Shown: positions 27,689-37,166, numbered from the stretch's first letter. The stretch is DNA of 60,205 nucleotides from Christensenellaceae bacterium (GCA_012837835.1 DUQK01000010.1:1-60205), one strand, 5' to 3'. Notes: generated by a model from the letters alone, not told the origin. Translations and numbers: made by a program.

Positions 27689-29876
27689 AATTTAGCTGAG
27701 TGCTTATAAGCTGCTCTTCTAGCGATGTATAGCGCCGGCTTACATATTCATTGTTTATCATTTTTTCAACTGCACTCATATAACCAACCAATACAACTAG
27801 CTTTCTAGCGCGTGTCATAGCAGTGTAGAACAAGTTGCGCGTCATAAGCATAGGGGGTCCGCCTATAACTGGCATTACAACTGCAGAAAATTCACTCCCT
27901 TGGCTTTTATGTACAGATAAACAGTATGCGAGGTCTAAGTCTTCAAGCTGTTTGTATTCGTAATCTACCAGTTTGGATTCGTCAAAACATACTGTAAGCC
28001 CTTCTTCATATACATTTACAACAAAACCAATATCGCCGTTGAAAACTCCTGTTCCGTTCTCGCCGTCGTTTGTTTCCCATTCTAATTGATAGTCGTTTCT
28101 GGTGTGTATCACCTTATCGCCTTTTCTAAATGTAATATCATTATAGTTTATTTCAAGGGCATCTTTTCGTCTTGGGTTAAGCGCATCCTGCAATAATTTA
28201 TTGAGCCTGTTTACACCACAGGCGCCCTTTTTTGTTGGCGCAAGTACCTGTATATTAGCATCGCCGTTTTCTTCCTTTAGATAAGCTGGCAGACGTTTTG
28301 CACATAGTGAAACTATTGTTGAGGCTGTCTGCTCAGCGCTTTGGCTATGCAGCATGAAAAAATCTCCATTTTTCTTATTTACATAGGGTATTTCGCCGTG
28401 GTTTATCCTATGCGCATTAATTACTATACTGCTTTCCTCATCCTGCCTGAATATTTCTGTAAGCTTACAGGTAGGTATCACACTGCTGCTTAAAATATCT
28501 TTAAGTATATTTCCTGCGCCAACTGAAGGAAGTTGATCCGCATCGCCAACTAAAATTAGTCTAGTGTTGTGTTCTACTGCCCTAAGCAGGTTTCGCATAA
28601 GAAAAATATCTATCATGGATACTTCATCTACTATCAAACATTCACAATCAAGGGGTGTATCATCATATTGAAATGCTCCTGTTTCAGCGCTAAAGGAAAG
28701 CATCCTATGTATAGTTTTTGCTTCGTGTCCGGTGGCTTCTTCCATACGTTTAGCTGCTCTTCCGGTAGGTGCGGCAAGAAAGGTTTTTTTCGGGTTTTCC
28801 ATCAAATTAAGTATACAGTTGATTAGCGTGGTTTTTCCGGTTCCGGGACCTCCAGTTATTATAAGCACACCTTCCTGCGTTGCGCTTAGCACTGCCGCTT
28901 TTTGAGAGCTGCTAAACTCAATATTGAATTTCTTTTCAAAATCTTCTATTTTGGATAGTATTTGTGAAGAATCAACGCTTTTTTTTGCTGAGTCTACTTG
29001 ACGCCTTAGCCTTACCGCAATTTCTTTTTCAGTAGCGTACATATATGTTAGGAATATAGCATCATCTTCATTTATGTAAGCATTTGTAAAAGTTTTTGAA
29101 AGCAGCATAGATTGCATTTGAACTTCAACTAAATTGCTTTCAACTTTTAAAAGAGCGGCTGCCTGAGAAATCAGAATATCACGGGGGAGATATGTATGTC
29201 CCTGTTCATTTGCAGCCTGAAAAAGCACATGGCTTAGTCCCGACTGTATGCGAAAAGGGCTTTGCGGTGGAATACCCATGGATTGAGCTATCCTATCTGC
29301 GGTTAGAAAACCTATACCCTGAATATCATCAACAACCCTATACGGGTTTGTACGCATAATGTTTTCAGTTTCTTCACCGTAATATTTTGTAATACGCAGC
29401 GCAATAGTAGGGGAAATATCGTAGAATTGCAGGAACATCATAGCTTTTCTTGATAATATCTGTTCATTAAAACTAATTATTATCTGCTCCAAGCGTTTCT
29501 GTCCTATGCCGGATACTTCAAGCAAACGCTCCGGGTGATATGTAATTATTTCTAATGTTTCAAGCCCAAAATTTTCAACAATTCTATTTGCAGTGCTTGG
29601 ACCCACGCCCTTTATAAGCCCGGAGGACAAATATTTTTCTATACTGGATAGGGTAGAAGGTTGCTCGGTTTTAAAGCTTGAAGCCTTGAATTGCCTACCA
29701 TATAGAGGATGTTCATCCCAATTGCCGAAAAAAACCACATGTTCGCCTGAAAAAAATTCGGGAAAGTTACCGACTACAGTTATTTCTTCGCCTTTACTTT
29801 GTACCTGTATTACCGAATACTGGTTGCTGTCATTGCGAAAAATAGTATCTACTATTGTGGTTTCAATCGTTGACAA
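27672..29876 (-). CDS. recD2: ATP-dependent DNA helicase RecD2
   Basis: A 734-residue SF1B helicase of the RecD2 type (RecBC-independent). Tandem helix-hairpin-helix motifs cover roughly residues 90-220. Walker A is GGPGTGKTT near 340, with LIVDEVSMID (motif II), a C-terminal SH3-like insert and VHKSQGSEF / TAMTRARKLVVLVG (motifs V-VI). Two in-frame TTG codons lie at the start; the second, 7 nt after GGAGG, has proper spacing and is used here. Confidence 0.94.
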   Translation of the reverse strand: MSTIETTIVDTIFRNDSNQYSVIQVQSKGEEITVVGNFPEFFSGEHVVFFGNWDEHPLYGRQFKASSFKTEQPSTLSSIEKYLSSGLIKGVGPSTANRIVENFGLETLEIITYHPERLLEVSGIGQKRLEQIIISFNEQILSRKAMMFLQFYDISPTIALRITKYYGEETENIMRTNPYRVVDDIQGIGFLTADRIAQSMGIPPQSPFRIQSGLSHVLFQAANEQGHTYLPRDILISQAAALLKVESNLVEVQMQSMLLSKTFTNAYINEDDAIFLTYMYATEKEIAVRLRRQVDSAKKSVDSSQILSKIEDFEKKFNIEFSSSQKAAVLSATQEGVLIITGGPGTGKTTLINCILNLMENPKKTFLAAPTGRAAKRMEEATGHEAKTIHRMLSFSAETGAFQYDDTPLDCECLIVDEVSMIDIFLMRNLLRAVEHNTRLILVGDADQLPSVGAGNILKDILSSSVIPTCKLTEIFRQDEESSIVINAHRINHGEIPYVNKKNGDFFMLHSQSAEQTASTIVSLCAKRLPAYLKEENGDANIQVLAPTKKGACGVNRLNKLLQDALNPRRKDALEINYNDITFRKGDKVIHTRNDYQLEWETNDGENGTGVFNGDIGFVVNVYEEGLTVCFDESKLVDYEYKQLEDLDLAYCLSVHKSQGSEFSAVVMPVIGGPPMLMTRNLFYTAMTRARKLVVLVGYMSAVEKMINNEYVSRRYTSLEEQLISTQLNFANAE

Positions 29877-29961
29877 GTTCAATCCTCCAAGCCGTATTGC
29901 TATATGGGATTATATCAGCATTTTAGTTTGGCTTCAATCGTGCGCAAAATTATGGTTTTGA

Positions 29962-29990
29962 TTGACAACAAAAGCTGTTTTTCATACAAT
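29962..29990 (+). promoter_or_regulatory. Promoter of the purine PRTase - GMP synthase pair
   Basis: TTGACA, 17 nt, TACAAT: a near-consensus vegetative promoter ending 31 bases before the start codon. The RNA leader is too short for a purine riboswitch. Confidence 0.75.
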
Positions 29991-30021
29991 CTTAATGTTA
30001 ATATTTTAAGGAGTTGAGCAT

Positions 30022-30576
30022 ATGAAATACAAACTTAAGGTCGCAGGGCTGGAGAGGGATTTGCCTCTTTGTAGAGTAAATGACGAATTATACATCGCAG
30101 CTTTCGTTATATTTGGAGATGTTGAGCTTACACAAGCTTGTGCAAGGGAACTACTGAAAGTAGCTCCTAAACATGATGTACTTATCACCGCCGAATCAAA
30201 AGGCATACCGCTGGTATACGAGATGGCGCGTCAGGATGGTGAAAACCGTTATCTGGTTGCCCGTAAAGCGCCTAAGTTATACATGAAGAAAATATTCTCA
30301 ACAGAGGTTACTTCAATCACTACTGCAAATCGTCAGATGCTACATATAGACCAAAACGATGCAGATTACATGTGTGGTAAACGTGTACTTATAGTTGATG
30401 ATGTTATTTCCACAGGTGAATCGCTAAAAGCAGTTGAAAAGCTCGTTTCTGAAGCAGGCGGCGTAGTGGTAGGCAAGATGGCGATTCTTGCAGAGGGCGA
30501 TGCACAAAATAGAGAGGATATTATATTCTTAGAAAAATTGCCGCTGTTTAATGCTGACGGAACTATAAAGCTATGA
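30022..30576 (+). CDS. Adenine phosphoribosyltransferase-like purine PRTase
   Basis: A 184-residue type I PRTase. The PRPP loop is VLIVDDVISTGESLKAVE near residues 124-141, and AESKGIPLVYEMAR matches the adenine PRTase N-terminal region. KLYMKKIFSTEVTSITT replaces the usual flexible loop. It is close to Apt but could use another purine (xanthine, guanine), so no symbol is given. AAGGAG precedes the ATG, and its end overlaps the GMP synthase start by four bases, tying it to guanine nucleotide supply. Confidence 0.85.
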   Translation: MKYKLKVAGLERDLPLCRVNDELYIAAFVIFGDVELTQACARELLKVAPKHDVLITAESKGIPLVYEMARQDGENRYLVARKAPKLYMKKIFSTEVTSITTANRQMLHIDQNDADYMCGKRVLIVDDVISTGESLKAVEKLVSEAGGVVVGKMAILAEGDAQNREDIIFLEKLPLFNADGTIKL

Positions 30577-32111
30577 AAGATAATAGCTTAATTGAAGGCG
30601 GAATACTGGTATTAAACCTAGGAGGAAACCTTGCACAGTATTATGCTAAAAAAATACGAAAGATGAATGTATTTTCAAGCATATTGTATGCAGGGAAGGT
30701 AGAGATAGACGAAATGAATAAGCTTAAGCCAAACGGTATACTTATATGTGGAGAAGCGGATGACATTAAAGATACTATAATTGACAAGGGCATTTTTTCA
30801 TTAGGTATTCCTGTACTTGCACTTAGTGATGCCATGCTTGTTATGTGTAAAATACTCAATGGCAAGGTAGAGAAAAAAAGCTTTCAAGGCGAAAAAATAG
30901 TAGATAATACGAGTGAAAAATCCTTATTAATCAAAGATATGAAAAGCTTTTCCGCTAACTTTGATAATAATAGTGTCGTAAAAGAACTATCGGAAACGTT
31001 CAATGTAACCGCTACCTGTGAAGGTTATCCATCTGTTATTGAAGATACACAAAGAAAGTTGTTCGGTTGTCAATTCCAGCTTGTGGAAAACAAAACTCAG
31101 CATGCCGATAACATACTCCGGTGTTTTGTGTTTAATATATGTAATTGTAACCGCGACTGGGTTGCGGAAAAATTTATGCTAAGAAGCATTGCTCTTCTTA
31201 AAGAAGCAATAGGCGATGGGCATGTTTTACTAGGACTATCCGGCGGTGTAGACAGTGCTGTTGTTGCTGCGCTTTTGTTTAAAGCAATAGGTGAGCGTTT
31301 ACATTGTGTATTTGTTGACCATGGTTTTATGCGAAAGGATGAGCCTGAGCTCGTAAAAAAAGTATTTACTGAGAATTTTCCTGTTTCATTAACCTGTGTG
31401 GATGCGGGAAAGCGTTTTATGGATAAGCTTCAAGGTGTTTCTGATGCCGAGCAAAAGCGCAAGATAATTGGCGCAGAGTTTATTTCTGTATTCCTAGAAG
31501 AAGCAAAGAAAATTGGTAAGCTAGACCATTTTGCACAAGGTACGATATATCCTGATGTAATAGAATCAGGTGTTGGCAGTGGAGGAGAACTCATAAAATC
31601 TCACCACAATGTAGGCGGTCTTCCGGAGCTGTTGGGTTTCAATTCTTTAATTGAACCGCTGCGCTGGCTTTTCAAACCTGAGGTTCGCTTGCTCGGTATA
31701 GCGCTTGGTCTTCCCTCGCATATGGTAGATAGACAGCCTTTTCCGGGTCCCGGTATTGCTATACGCTGCTTAGGCGCCCTTACAGCAGAAAGAGTTGAAA
31801 TGGTGCGCCTTAGCGACGCTATACTACGTGAGGAAGTGGATAATTTTGGCTTAACGTATATGGCAGACCAGTTCTTTACGGTACTTACCGGCGTGCGCTC
31901 AGTAGGAATCCATGAAGGAAAGCGCAGCTATTTTGAAGCAATAGCTATACGTACCGTAAAAACTGATGATTTTATGATAGCCGAAAACGTATATTACCCA
32001 AAAGAACTGCTTGATACTGTTAGCAAGCGAATATTATCAGAGGTTCCCTGTGTGAGCCGTGTGCTTCTTGACATAAGTCCTAAACCTCCTGCAAGTATTG
32101 AGTGGGAATAA
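30573..32111 (+). CDS. guaA: GMP synthase with a degenerate glutaminase domain
   Basis: A 512-residue XMP aminase. Residues 1-185 align as the class I glutamine amidotransferase domain, but the nucleophile motif GICYGMQ reads ALSDAML (Ser85 in place of Cys). HPE at the second catalytic site reads QLV (169-171), and the oxyanion-hole GGPNS region reads GEADD. The ATP-pyrophosphatase domain looks intact: SGGVDS at 223-228, the C-terminal PGPGIAIRCLG, and the dimer end KPPASIEWE. It should therefore make GMP from XMP and free ammonia, or from ammonia supplied by another protein. The reading frame is unbroken, so this is not simple decay. It is cotranscribed with the purine PRTase. Confidence 0.93.
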   Translation: MKDNSLIEGGILVLNLGGNLAQYYAKKIRKMNVFSSILYAGKVEIDEMNKLKPNGILICGEADDIKDTIIDKGIFSLGIPVLALSDAMLVMCKILNGKVEKKSFQGEKIVDNTSEKSLLIKDMKSFSANFDNNSVVKELSETFNVTATCEGYPSVIEDTQRKLFGCQFQLVENKTQHADNILRCFVFNICNCNRDWVAEKFMLRSIALLKEAIGDGHVLLGLSGGVDSAVVAALLFKAIGERLHCVFVDHGFMRKDEPELVKKVFTENFPVSLTCVDAGKRFMDKLQGVSDAEQKRKIIGAEFISVFLEEAKKIGKLDHFAQGTIYPDVIESGVGSGGELIKSHHNVGGLPELLGFNSLIEPLRWLFKPEVRLLGIALGLPSHMVDRQPFPGPGIAIRCLGALTAERVEMVRLSDAILREEVDNFGLTYMADQFFTVLTGVRSVGIHEGKRSYFEAIAIRTVKTDDFMIAENVYYPKELLDTVSKRILSEVPCVSRVLLDISPKPPASIEWE

Positions 32112-32403
32112 GCCTAAGAAACTTGAAAACGGCTTAAAATCAATGTTTTCAGAGCTTAAAAAAGCTCAGGGGAAGGATTTTGGAAGAAATAAGTTTTTAG
32201 AATAAGACCAAGAATTGTCCCAAGTGGCTTAGGATTTAAAATAATCGATAGAGTTTTGAAGTGCTAAAAAGATACCTTTATGTTAACTGTTTACGATTTG
32301 ATGTTACAATTTGTGATTTAATGTGGACATAGTACTAAATGGTTAACCTGTGGTTGATTACAGCAAGCATGGCAAAAGGAAAACTTATGGAAGGAAAAAT
32401 TTG
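32112..32403. other. Gap before the defence module with a candidate promoter
   Basis: No complete gene is seen. A small hairpin GAGCTT/AAGCTC lies near 32152-32167. TTAACT, 16 nt, TACAAT (32283-32310, plus strand) could drive the nuclease-helicase pair. A 31-codon open stretch at 32110-32205 has no start and is not convincing. The region is AT-rich, as often seen at insertion points of defence modules. Confidence 0.4.
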
Positions 32404-34020
32404 ATGACAATACGGAAAATTGTTGTGAAAAACTATAAGTTGCTGAAGAATATTGTTATTGAATTTAATTCGAAAATTAATATCTTCGTTGGCGATAATG
32501 ATACTGGGAAAAGTACAATCTTAGAAGCCCTATCAATTCTTACAACAGGAAAGTTGAATGGATATGCTTTCAATCGGCAACTCAAGGCTAATCTCTTTAA
32601 TAAGGATATTAGAGAACAGTACATCAAGGATGTGTCCGAAGGATTGAAACCACAACCTCCACAAATAATTTTAGAAGCTTATTTTGATGGCGATTCTGAA
32701 TTTAAAGGTTCAGATAATGAACTTTCAGAGAATACTGTCGGTCTTCGCGTAGTGGTTGATATTTTAGAATCCAATACTGAAATCTATAAGCAGATGCTTG
32801 CTAATGGTGAAATCAAAAACATACCGATAGAGCTTTATGATGTTAGTTATCGCTATTTTAGCGGTGCACCTGTTTCTTTTCGTTCATCACCTTTTAAAAG
32901 CGTATTTATCGATACGACAAGAAAGGAATACGTTGGATTGGTAGATCATTTTGTTTCGGACAGCATTGCAGATAATCTGACCGAAGAGGAACTAATTAAC
33001 CTTGCAGTTGCGTATAAGGCGAGCAGAAGGCAATTTTACAATCATGATGCGGTAAAAAAGCTGAACGAGGCTGTAAAAGAAAGCCCCGTCATCAAAGGAC
33101 GATCCGTTTCGTTTGACTTGCGAGAAGATGATGTCGATGCTTGGAAAAAGCAGATGTCAGTTGTGGTGGACGACATCCCATTTGAACATATTGGCTTTGG
33201 AACGCAGAATATTATCAAAATAGAACTTGCGCTTAGAAATGCTGAAGAGCAGGCGAATGTAGTTCTTGTGGAGGAACCTGAGAATAATCTTGCTTTTTCT
33301 AACATGGCACATCTTGTCAAACACATTGTGAATTCAACAGGGAAACAGGTATTTATCTCTACACATAGTAGCTATATTGCTAACAAATTGGATTTAGGAA
33401 ATGTGATTCTTGTCAGGGATGGAGAAGTGCAACCATATAGTGCATTACCTGATGAAACGAAGAAATATTTCTTGAAGTTACCAGGATATGATACATTAAG
33501 ATTTGTTCTGGCATCGAAGGTAATTCTGGTTGAAGGACCAACAGATGATTTAATAATTCAGCGTGCATATAGGGATAAACACGGTCGTCTTCCTGCAGAT
33601 GATGGTATTGATATCATTGCTGTTGAGTCGCTAGCGTTTAAGCGGTTTGCAGATATTGCAAATCTGATAGGTAAAGAAGTTGTCATTGTTACAGATAATG
33701 ATGGAAATATTGAGGAAAACATAAAGCGGAAGTACAAGGATTATATCGGGAAAGATAATTTACATTTTTTTTACGAAGTTGATGAGGACCTTTATACCAT
33801 CGAGCCAAGCGTTCTTGCGGCTAACTGTGATAACGGACAGCCAAGAATGTCATTCAAAACTATCATATCCAAGAATGGTTCTCTTGAGTCCAGAGACTAT
33901 GATGGTATTATTCGATATATGATGAACAATAAATCTGAATGGGCGTTAAGAGTCTTTGAGGCTGAGGGCTCAATCAGTTACCCAAAATATATCCAAGATG
34001 TCACCAGTTTCTTCTCGTAA
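32404..34020 (+). CDS. OLD-family ATP-dependent endonuclease (GajA-like)
   Basis: A 538-residue nuclease of the overcoming-lysogenisation-defect family. The ABC-type ATPase part has Walker A GDNDTGKST at 30-38, Walker B VVLVEEPEN near 286-293 and switch-like His in STHSS near 321. The C-terminal TOPRIM domain has Glu377 (VEGPTDD) and Asp431/Asp433 (TDNDGN), the metal-binding pattern of nicking nucleases. The start is the ATG after GGAAGGA; an upstream GTG adds 18 atypical residues. Adjacency to a UvrD-like helicase matches class 2 OLD / Gabija, in which GajA cuts phage DNA when nucleotide pools fall. It is slightly shorter than the best-known GajA proteins. Confidence 0.88.
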   Translation: MTIRKIVVKNYKLLKNIVIEFNSKINIFVGDNDTGKSTILEALSILTTGKLNGYAFNRQLKANLFNKDIREQYIKDVSEGLKPQPPQIILEAYFDGDSEFKGSDNELSENTVGLRVVVDILESNTEIYKQMLANGEIKNIPIELYDVSYRYFSGAPVSFRSSPFKSVFIDTTRKEYVGLVDHFVSDSIADNLTEEELINLAVAYKASRRQFYNHDAVKKLNEAVKESPVIKGRSVSFDLREDDVDAWKKQMSVVVDDIPFEHIGFGTQNIIKIELALRNAEEQANVVLVEEPENNLAFSNMAHLVKHIVNSTGKQVFISTHSSYIANKLDLGNVILVRDGEVQPYSALPDETKKYFLKLPGYDTLRFVLASKVILVEGPTDDLIIQRAYRDKHGRLPADDGIDIIAVESLAFKRFADIANLIGKEVVIVTDNDGNIEENIKRKYKDYIGKDNLHFFYEVDEDLYTIEPSVLAANCDNGQPRMSFKTIISKNGSLESRDYDGIIRYMMNNKSEWALRVFEAEGSISYPKYIQDVTSFFS

Positions 34021-35143
34021 CATCGTGAAAATGTCTGCTGCGGGCTCCGGCAAGACATATGATATCTGCAGGGATGCACTATGGAAAGCCAAATCGGGAA
34101 ACAGAGTGTTGATTACGACATATACAAACCGTGGCGTTGAATCAGTCCGAAAAGAAATAAGATTACAAAATGATGGTGTTTTGCATCCACTTATTGTGGT
34201 GAAGACTTGGCTCACGTTTATGATGTCGGATTTAATCAAGCCATATCAGCGATATTTGACGAGAGAAATTGGTGGCATTAAGACGTTTGATTTCTCCCAG
34301 ACATATGGGTTTATAAATTATGCAAAAACCGGAACCAAGAGAAAATACATCACAGATGGAAAGAAAGTGCGATTAAATGAAGGTGCGTCTTTGGTATGCC
34401 TATTGAATAGTCTGAGTGGTGGCAAGGTTATTAGTCGATTAGAAGAAAACTACCATACCATCTTCTTCGATGAGATACAGGATATTGCTGGAGATGATAT
34501 AGAAATCATCCGGTTACTGATAAAATCTTCAATCGGAGTTGTCTGTTGTGGAGATAACAAGCAAGCAACATTCAGCACACATAATGCAAAGAAAAACAAG
34601 AAGAAAACAGGTAAAAATATATGGGTGTTTTTTAGAGAACTGGAGGACAGTGGGCTTGTTGAGGTAGAGTGTAATCTTTCCAGCCGAAGATTTAATGACC
34701 AGATATGTTGCTTTGCAAATAGCATTTTTCCGATAGGAGAGCCGATAACTACTATCATGACCAAAGAAACGGCACATGATGGTGTTTTCTTGATTGATGC
34801 AGCTGATATACATAACTATTATGCGACCTATTATCCGCAGATTTTGCGATATGACAAAAAAACAGAAGCATATGGTTATTTTGCAGTAAATTTTGGTGCT
34901 TGTAAGGGTGAAACTTTTGAGCGAGTGATGATTATACCGAATGGTCCGATTAAGAATTTTATTATAAATGGAACAGCACTAACATCTCCCGAAAAATATT
35001 ATGTGGCGGTTACAAGAGCAAAATACAGCATGGCTATTGTGCTTGAGAATATGCCCAACACACTAAATGGCTATGAAGAAGTATTAATTAAATGCGGAGA
35101 AACATGTATTCGAGCATTGAAATACATTGCACGGAACTTATGA
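33998..35143 (+). CDS. Short UvrD-like helicase (GajB-like)
   Basis: An SF1A helicase-like protein of 381 residues. Walker A AAGSGKT is near 14-20, motif Ia TYTNRGVESVRKE, motif II IFFDEIQDI, motif III CGDNKQATF, motif V FGACKGETFERV and motif VI VAVTRAKYSMAIV. It has the core motifs but little room for the 1B/2B subdomains, making it shorter than typical GajB. It overlaps the nuclease gene by 23 bases in another frame. The start is not certain: no clear ribosome binding site precedes the ATG at 33998, and a second ATG lies at 34031. It is the expected partner of the OLD nuclease in a Gabija-type defence system. Confidence 0.85.
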   Translation: MSPVSSRNIVKMSAAGSGKTYDICRDALWKAKSGNRVLITTYTNRGVESVRKEIRLQNDGVLHPLIVVKTWLTFMMSDLIKPYQRYLTREIGGIKTFDFSQTYGFINYAKTGTKRKYITDGKKVRLNEGASLVCLLNSLSGGKVISRLEENYHTIFFDEIQDIAGDDIEIIRLLIKSSIGVVCCGDNKQATFSTHNAKKNKKKTGKNIWVFFRELEDSGLVEVECNLSSRRFNDQICCFANSIFPIGEPITTIMTKETAHDGVFLIDAADIHNYYATYYPQILRYDKKTEAYGYFAVNFGACKGETFERVMIIPNGPIKNFIINGTALTSPEKYYVAVTRAKYSMAIVLENMPNTLNGYEEVLIKCGETCIRALKYIARNL

Positions 35144-35203
35144 TAAAATAATATTTAATGTATAGATTCAAAATTATTAAAAATGAATCCATGATTTGTA
35201 GTT

Positions 35204-35359
35204 CATAGCGTACAATATTATGTGTAACCTCAGATAGAGGCTTGGGTAGTAAAAGAGGTCCTTTTCTGTGGTTTGTTGGCTAACAAAATTTTACATGAAA
35301 AGGACCTTTTTTGCTAATCACCCTCCTATACGAGGTTACACATAATATTGTACGCTATG
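35204..35359. repeat. 156-bp foldback element with 28-bp terminal inverted repeats
   Basis: The two ends, 35204-35231 and 35332-35359, are perfect inverted repeats of 28 bases (CATAGCGTACAATATTATGT...). Inside, 35256-35266 pairs with 35297-35307 (AGGTCCTTTTC/GAAAAGGACCT, then TTTTTT), and the tip TTTGTT/AACAAA (35272-35287) closes on GGCT, so almost the entire element can fold into one hairpin. It has no coding capacity. It looks like a MITE or other small non-autonomous element and may also terminate transcription from the helicase gene. No clear target duplication is visible. The rest of the 301-base gap (35144-35444) shows nothing else. Confidence 0.75.
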
Positions 35360-35444
35360 TTTGACTCCGAATTATACTTGTTTAAACTTTCAGCTAGTCA
35401 TTGTAGTTATTTATTTGGTAATAAATCCAAATAGAGGTTGTGGG

Positions 35445-37166
35445 TTAGTCCAAATCTACCACATGTCCGCTATCTGCTACTGCTACAATGGTAGCGGAGC
35501 GCAGCTTTTCCTCGTCAAAGTGGGTAGATTGGTAGAAGTGCGAGCCGCCGGGGTACACGTATACATCTGAAAAACCATGCTGTGCAAGGATGCGCGCTGC
35601 GTTGTAAGCACGAATGCCTATGGCACAAAATACAACAACAGGTTTTTTCTTATCAAGGCTGGTAAGCTTTTCGCGAAGGCTACCCAGCGGGATATGCACA
35701 CTGCCGGGTATAGCGTACGCTGTGTTCTCTACATTCTCTCGGACGTCCAGCAAAATAGCGTTCTTTTCTGTTTCCGCCACGTTCCATGGCGCAAAGCGTA
35801 CAATGCCATTAAGCACGTTCTGTGCGGCAAAGCCTAGCATGTTTACCGGATCTTTAGCGGAGGAATATGGCGGTGCGTAGGCAAGTTCCATCTGTGTTAA
35901 TTCCTTAACACCGCCGCCTAGCCTTATGGTAACAGCCAGTGTGTCTATGCGTTTATCCACGCCGTCGCGGCCTATAATCTGCGCGCCGAACAGTTTTTTA
36001 CCGTCCATGGAGAACAACAGTTTTAGTGTCATCAGCGTTGCACCGGGGTAATAATTCGCGTGTGAGTTCTGGCTGATAGTGACGCTTTCATAATCTGTGC
36101 CGCGCTTGAGACCCCGCTTTTTTAGCGCTTTTTCATTAGCGCCTGTGCTGGCAGCGGTTAGGTCAAACACCTTAGCTACTGACGTGCCCTGTGTAGCTTC
36201 GTAGGTTTCCTGTCCGCCTGCAATGTTGTCTGCAGCGATGCGACCTTGTTTGTTGGCTGGTCCTGCCAGCGGCACCATGGTGGGTTCACCAAAAATAAAG
36301 TCGTTTACTTCAATAACGTCGCCCACGGCATAGATAGATGGGTCAGATGTACGGAGGTGCTTATCCACCAGAACCCCGCCGCGTGCGTTAACCCTCAATC
36401 CAGCTGCCTTAGCTAGTTCTCCGTTAGGGCGAACGCCTATGGATAGTATCACCATTTCAGCAGAAACAACGTTGCCGCCTTGTAAAGTGATGAATACTTG
36501 TCCGTTCTCTTCTTTGAAATAGGAAACGCCGTCGTTCAAATGAAGCTTGACGCCGTTTTGCAGAATGTTTTCATGCAGCAGCTGTGCCATTTCGTAATCC
36601 ATGGGTGCCATAACTTGGTCTAGCATCTCAATGAGCGATACGTTCAGACCTAGATGCCTTAGGTTCTCAGCCATTTCAAGACCAATAAAGCCACCGCCGA
36701 TTACTGCAACATTGTGTACATTCTGTTTTCTTATGAGGGCGCGGATTCTGTCGGTATCATTTACCGTCCACAGTGTTTGTATGCGTTCAGACTCTATACC
36801 CGGAATAGGCGGACGTATGGGTGAAGACCCGGTGGATAGCACCAACACATCATAGCTTTCATGATAGGTTTCGCCGTCCTGCAGACGCTTCACCGTGACT
36901 GTTTTTTGTTTGCGGTCGATGGCTATCGCTTCATTGTGCACTCGTACATCTATGTTGAACTGCTGCTTCATGTCTTCTGGCGTCTGCAAAAGCAGCGCAC
37001 TGCGCGATTGGATGACCCCGCCCACATGGTAGGGCAAACCACAGTTGGCGTAGGAAATATGCTCTCCACGCTCTAAAAGGATAATCTCTGCCGTTTCGTC
37101 CAGCCTTCTTAAGCGTGCCGCGCAGCTTGCGCCGCCTGCTACACCACCGATGATGACTACTTTCAT
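35445..37166 (-). CDS. CoA-disulfide/persulfide reductase with rhodanese domain
   Basis: A 573-residue FAD-dependent pyridine nucleotide-disulfide oxidoreductase. The N-terminal FAD motif is GGVAGGASCAARLRR, with the single redox cysteine Cys42 in SYANCGLPY, as in CoA-disulfide reductases and NADH-dependent persulfide reductases. The NAD-binding motif VAVIGGGFIGLEMAEN follows mid-protein. A C-terminal rhodanese domain (about 465-560) has active-site loop CAIGIRA with its Cys. Such fusions reduce CoA or protein persulfides and polysulfide, linking it to sulfur respiration or redox control. GGAGG precedes the ATG. It is monocistronic, opposite to the helicase gene. Confidence 0.92.
   Translation of the reverse strand: MKVVIIGGVAGGASCAARLRRLDETAEIILLERGEHISYANCGLPYHVGGVIQSRSALLLQTPEDMKQQFNIDVRVHNEAIAIDRKQKTVTVKRLQDGETYHESYDVLVLSTGSSPIRPPIPGIESERIQTLWTVNDTDRIRALIRKQNVHNVAVIGGGFIGLEMAENLRHLGLNVSLIEMLDQVMAPMDYEMAQLLHENILQNGVKLHLNDGVSYFKEENGQVFITLQGGNVVSAEMVILSIGVRPNGELAKAAGLRVNARGGVLVDKHLRTSDPSIYAVGDVIEVNDFIFGEPTMVPLAGPANKQGRIAADNIAGGQETYEATQGTSVAKVFDLTAASTGANEKALKKRGLKRGTDYESVTISQNSHANYYPGATLMTLKLLFSMDGKKLFGAQIIGRDGVDKRIDTLAVTIRLGGGVKELTQMELAYAPPYSSAKDPVNMLGFAAQNVLNGIVRFAPWNVAETEKNAILLDVRENVENTAYAIPGSVHIPLGSLREKLTSLDKKKPVVVFCAIGIRAYNAARILAQHGFSDVYVYPGGSHFYQSTHFDEEKLRSATIVAVADSGHVVDLD

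Noticed and set aside
30573-31145. Idea that the changed glutaminase domain is a pseudogene
   Set aside because: The frame is continuous, the length is normal, and the downstream synthetase domain in the same chain is well conserved.
32110-32205. 31-codon open stretch after guaA
   Set aside because: There is no start codon or ribosome binding site, and no recognised similarity; too short to call a remnant.
35412-35432. ATTTGG/CCAAAT stem after the persulfide reductase as terminator
   Set aside because: It is only six AT-rich base pairs without a clear T-tract; too weak to list.
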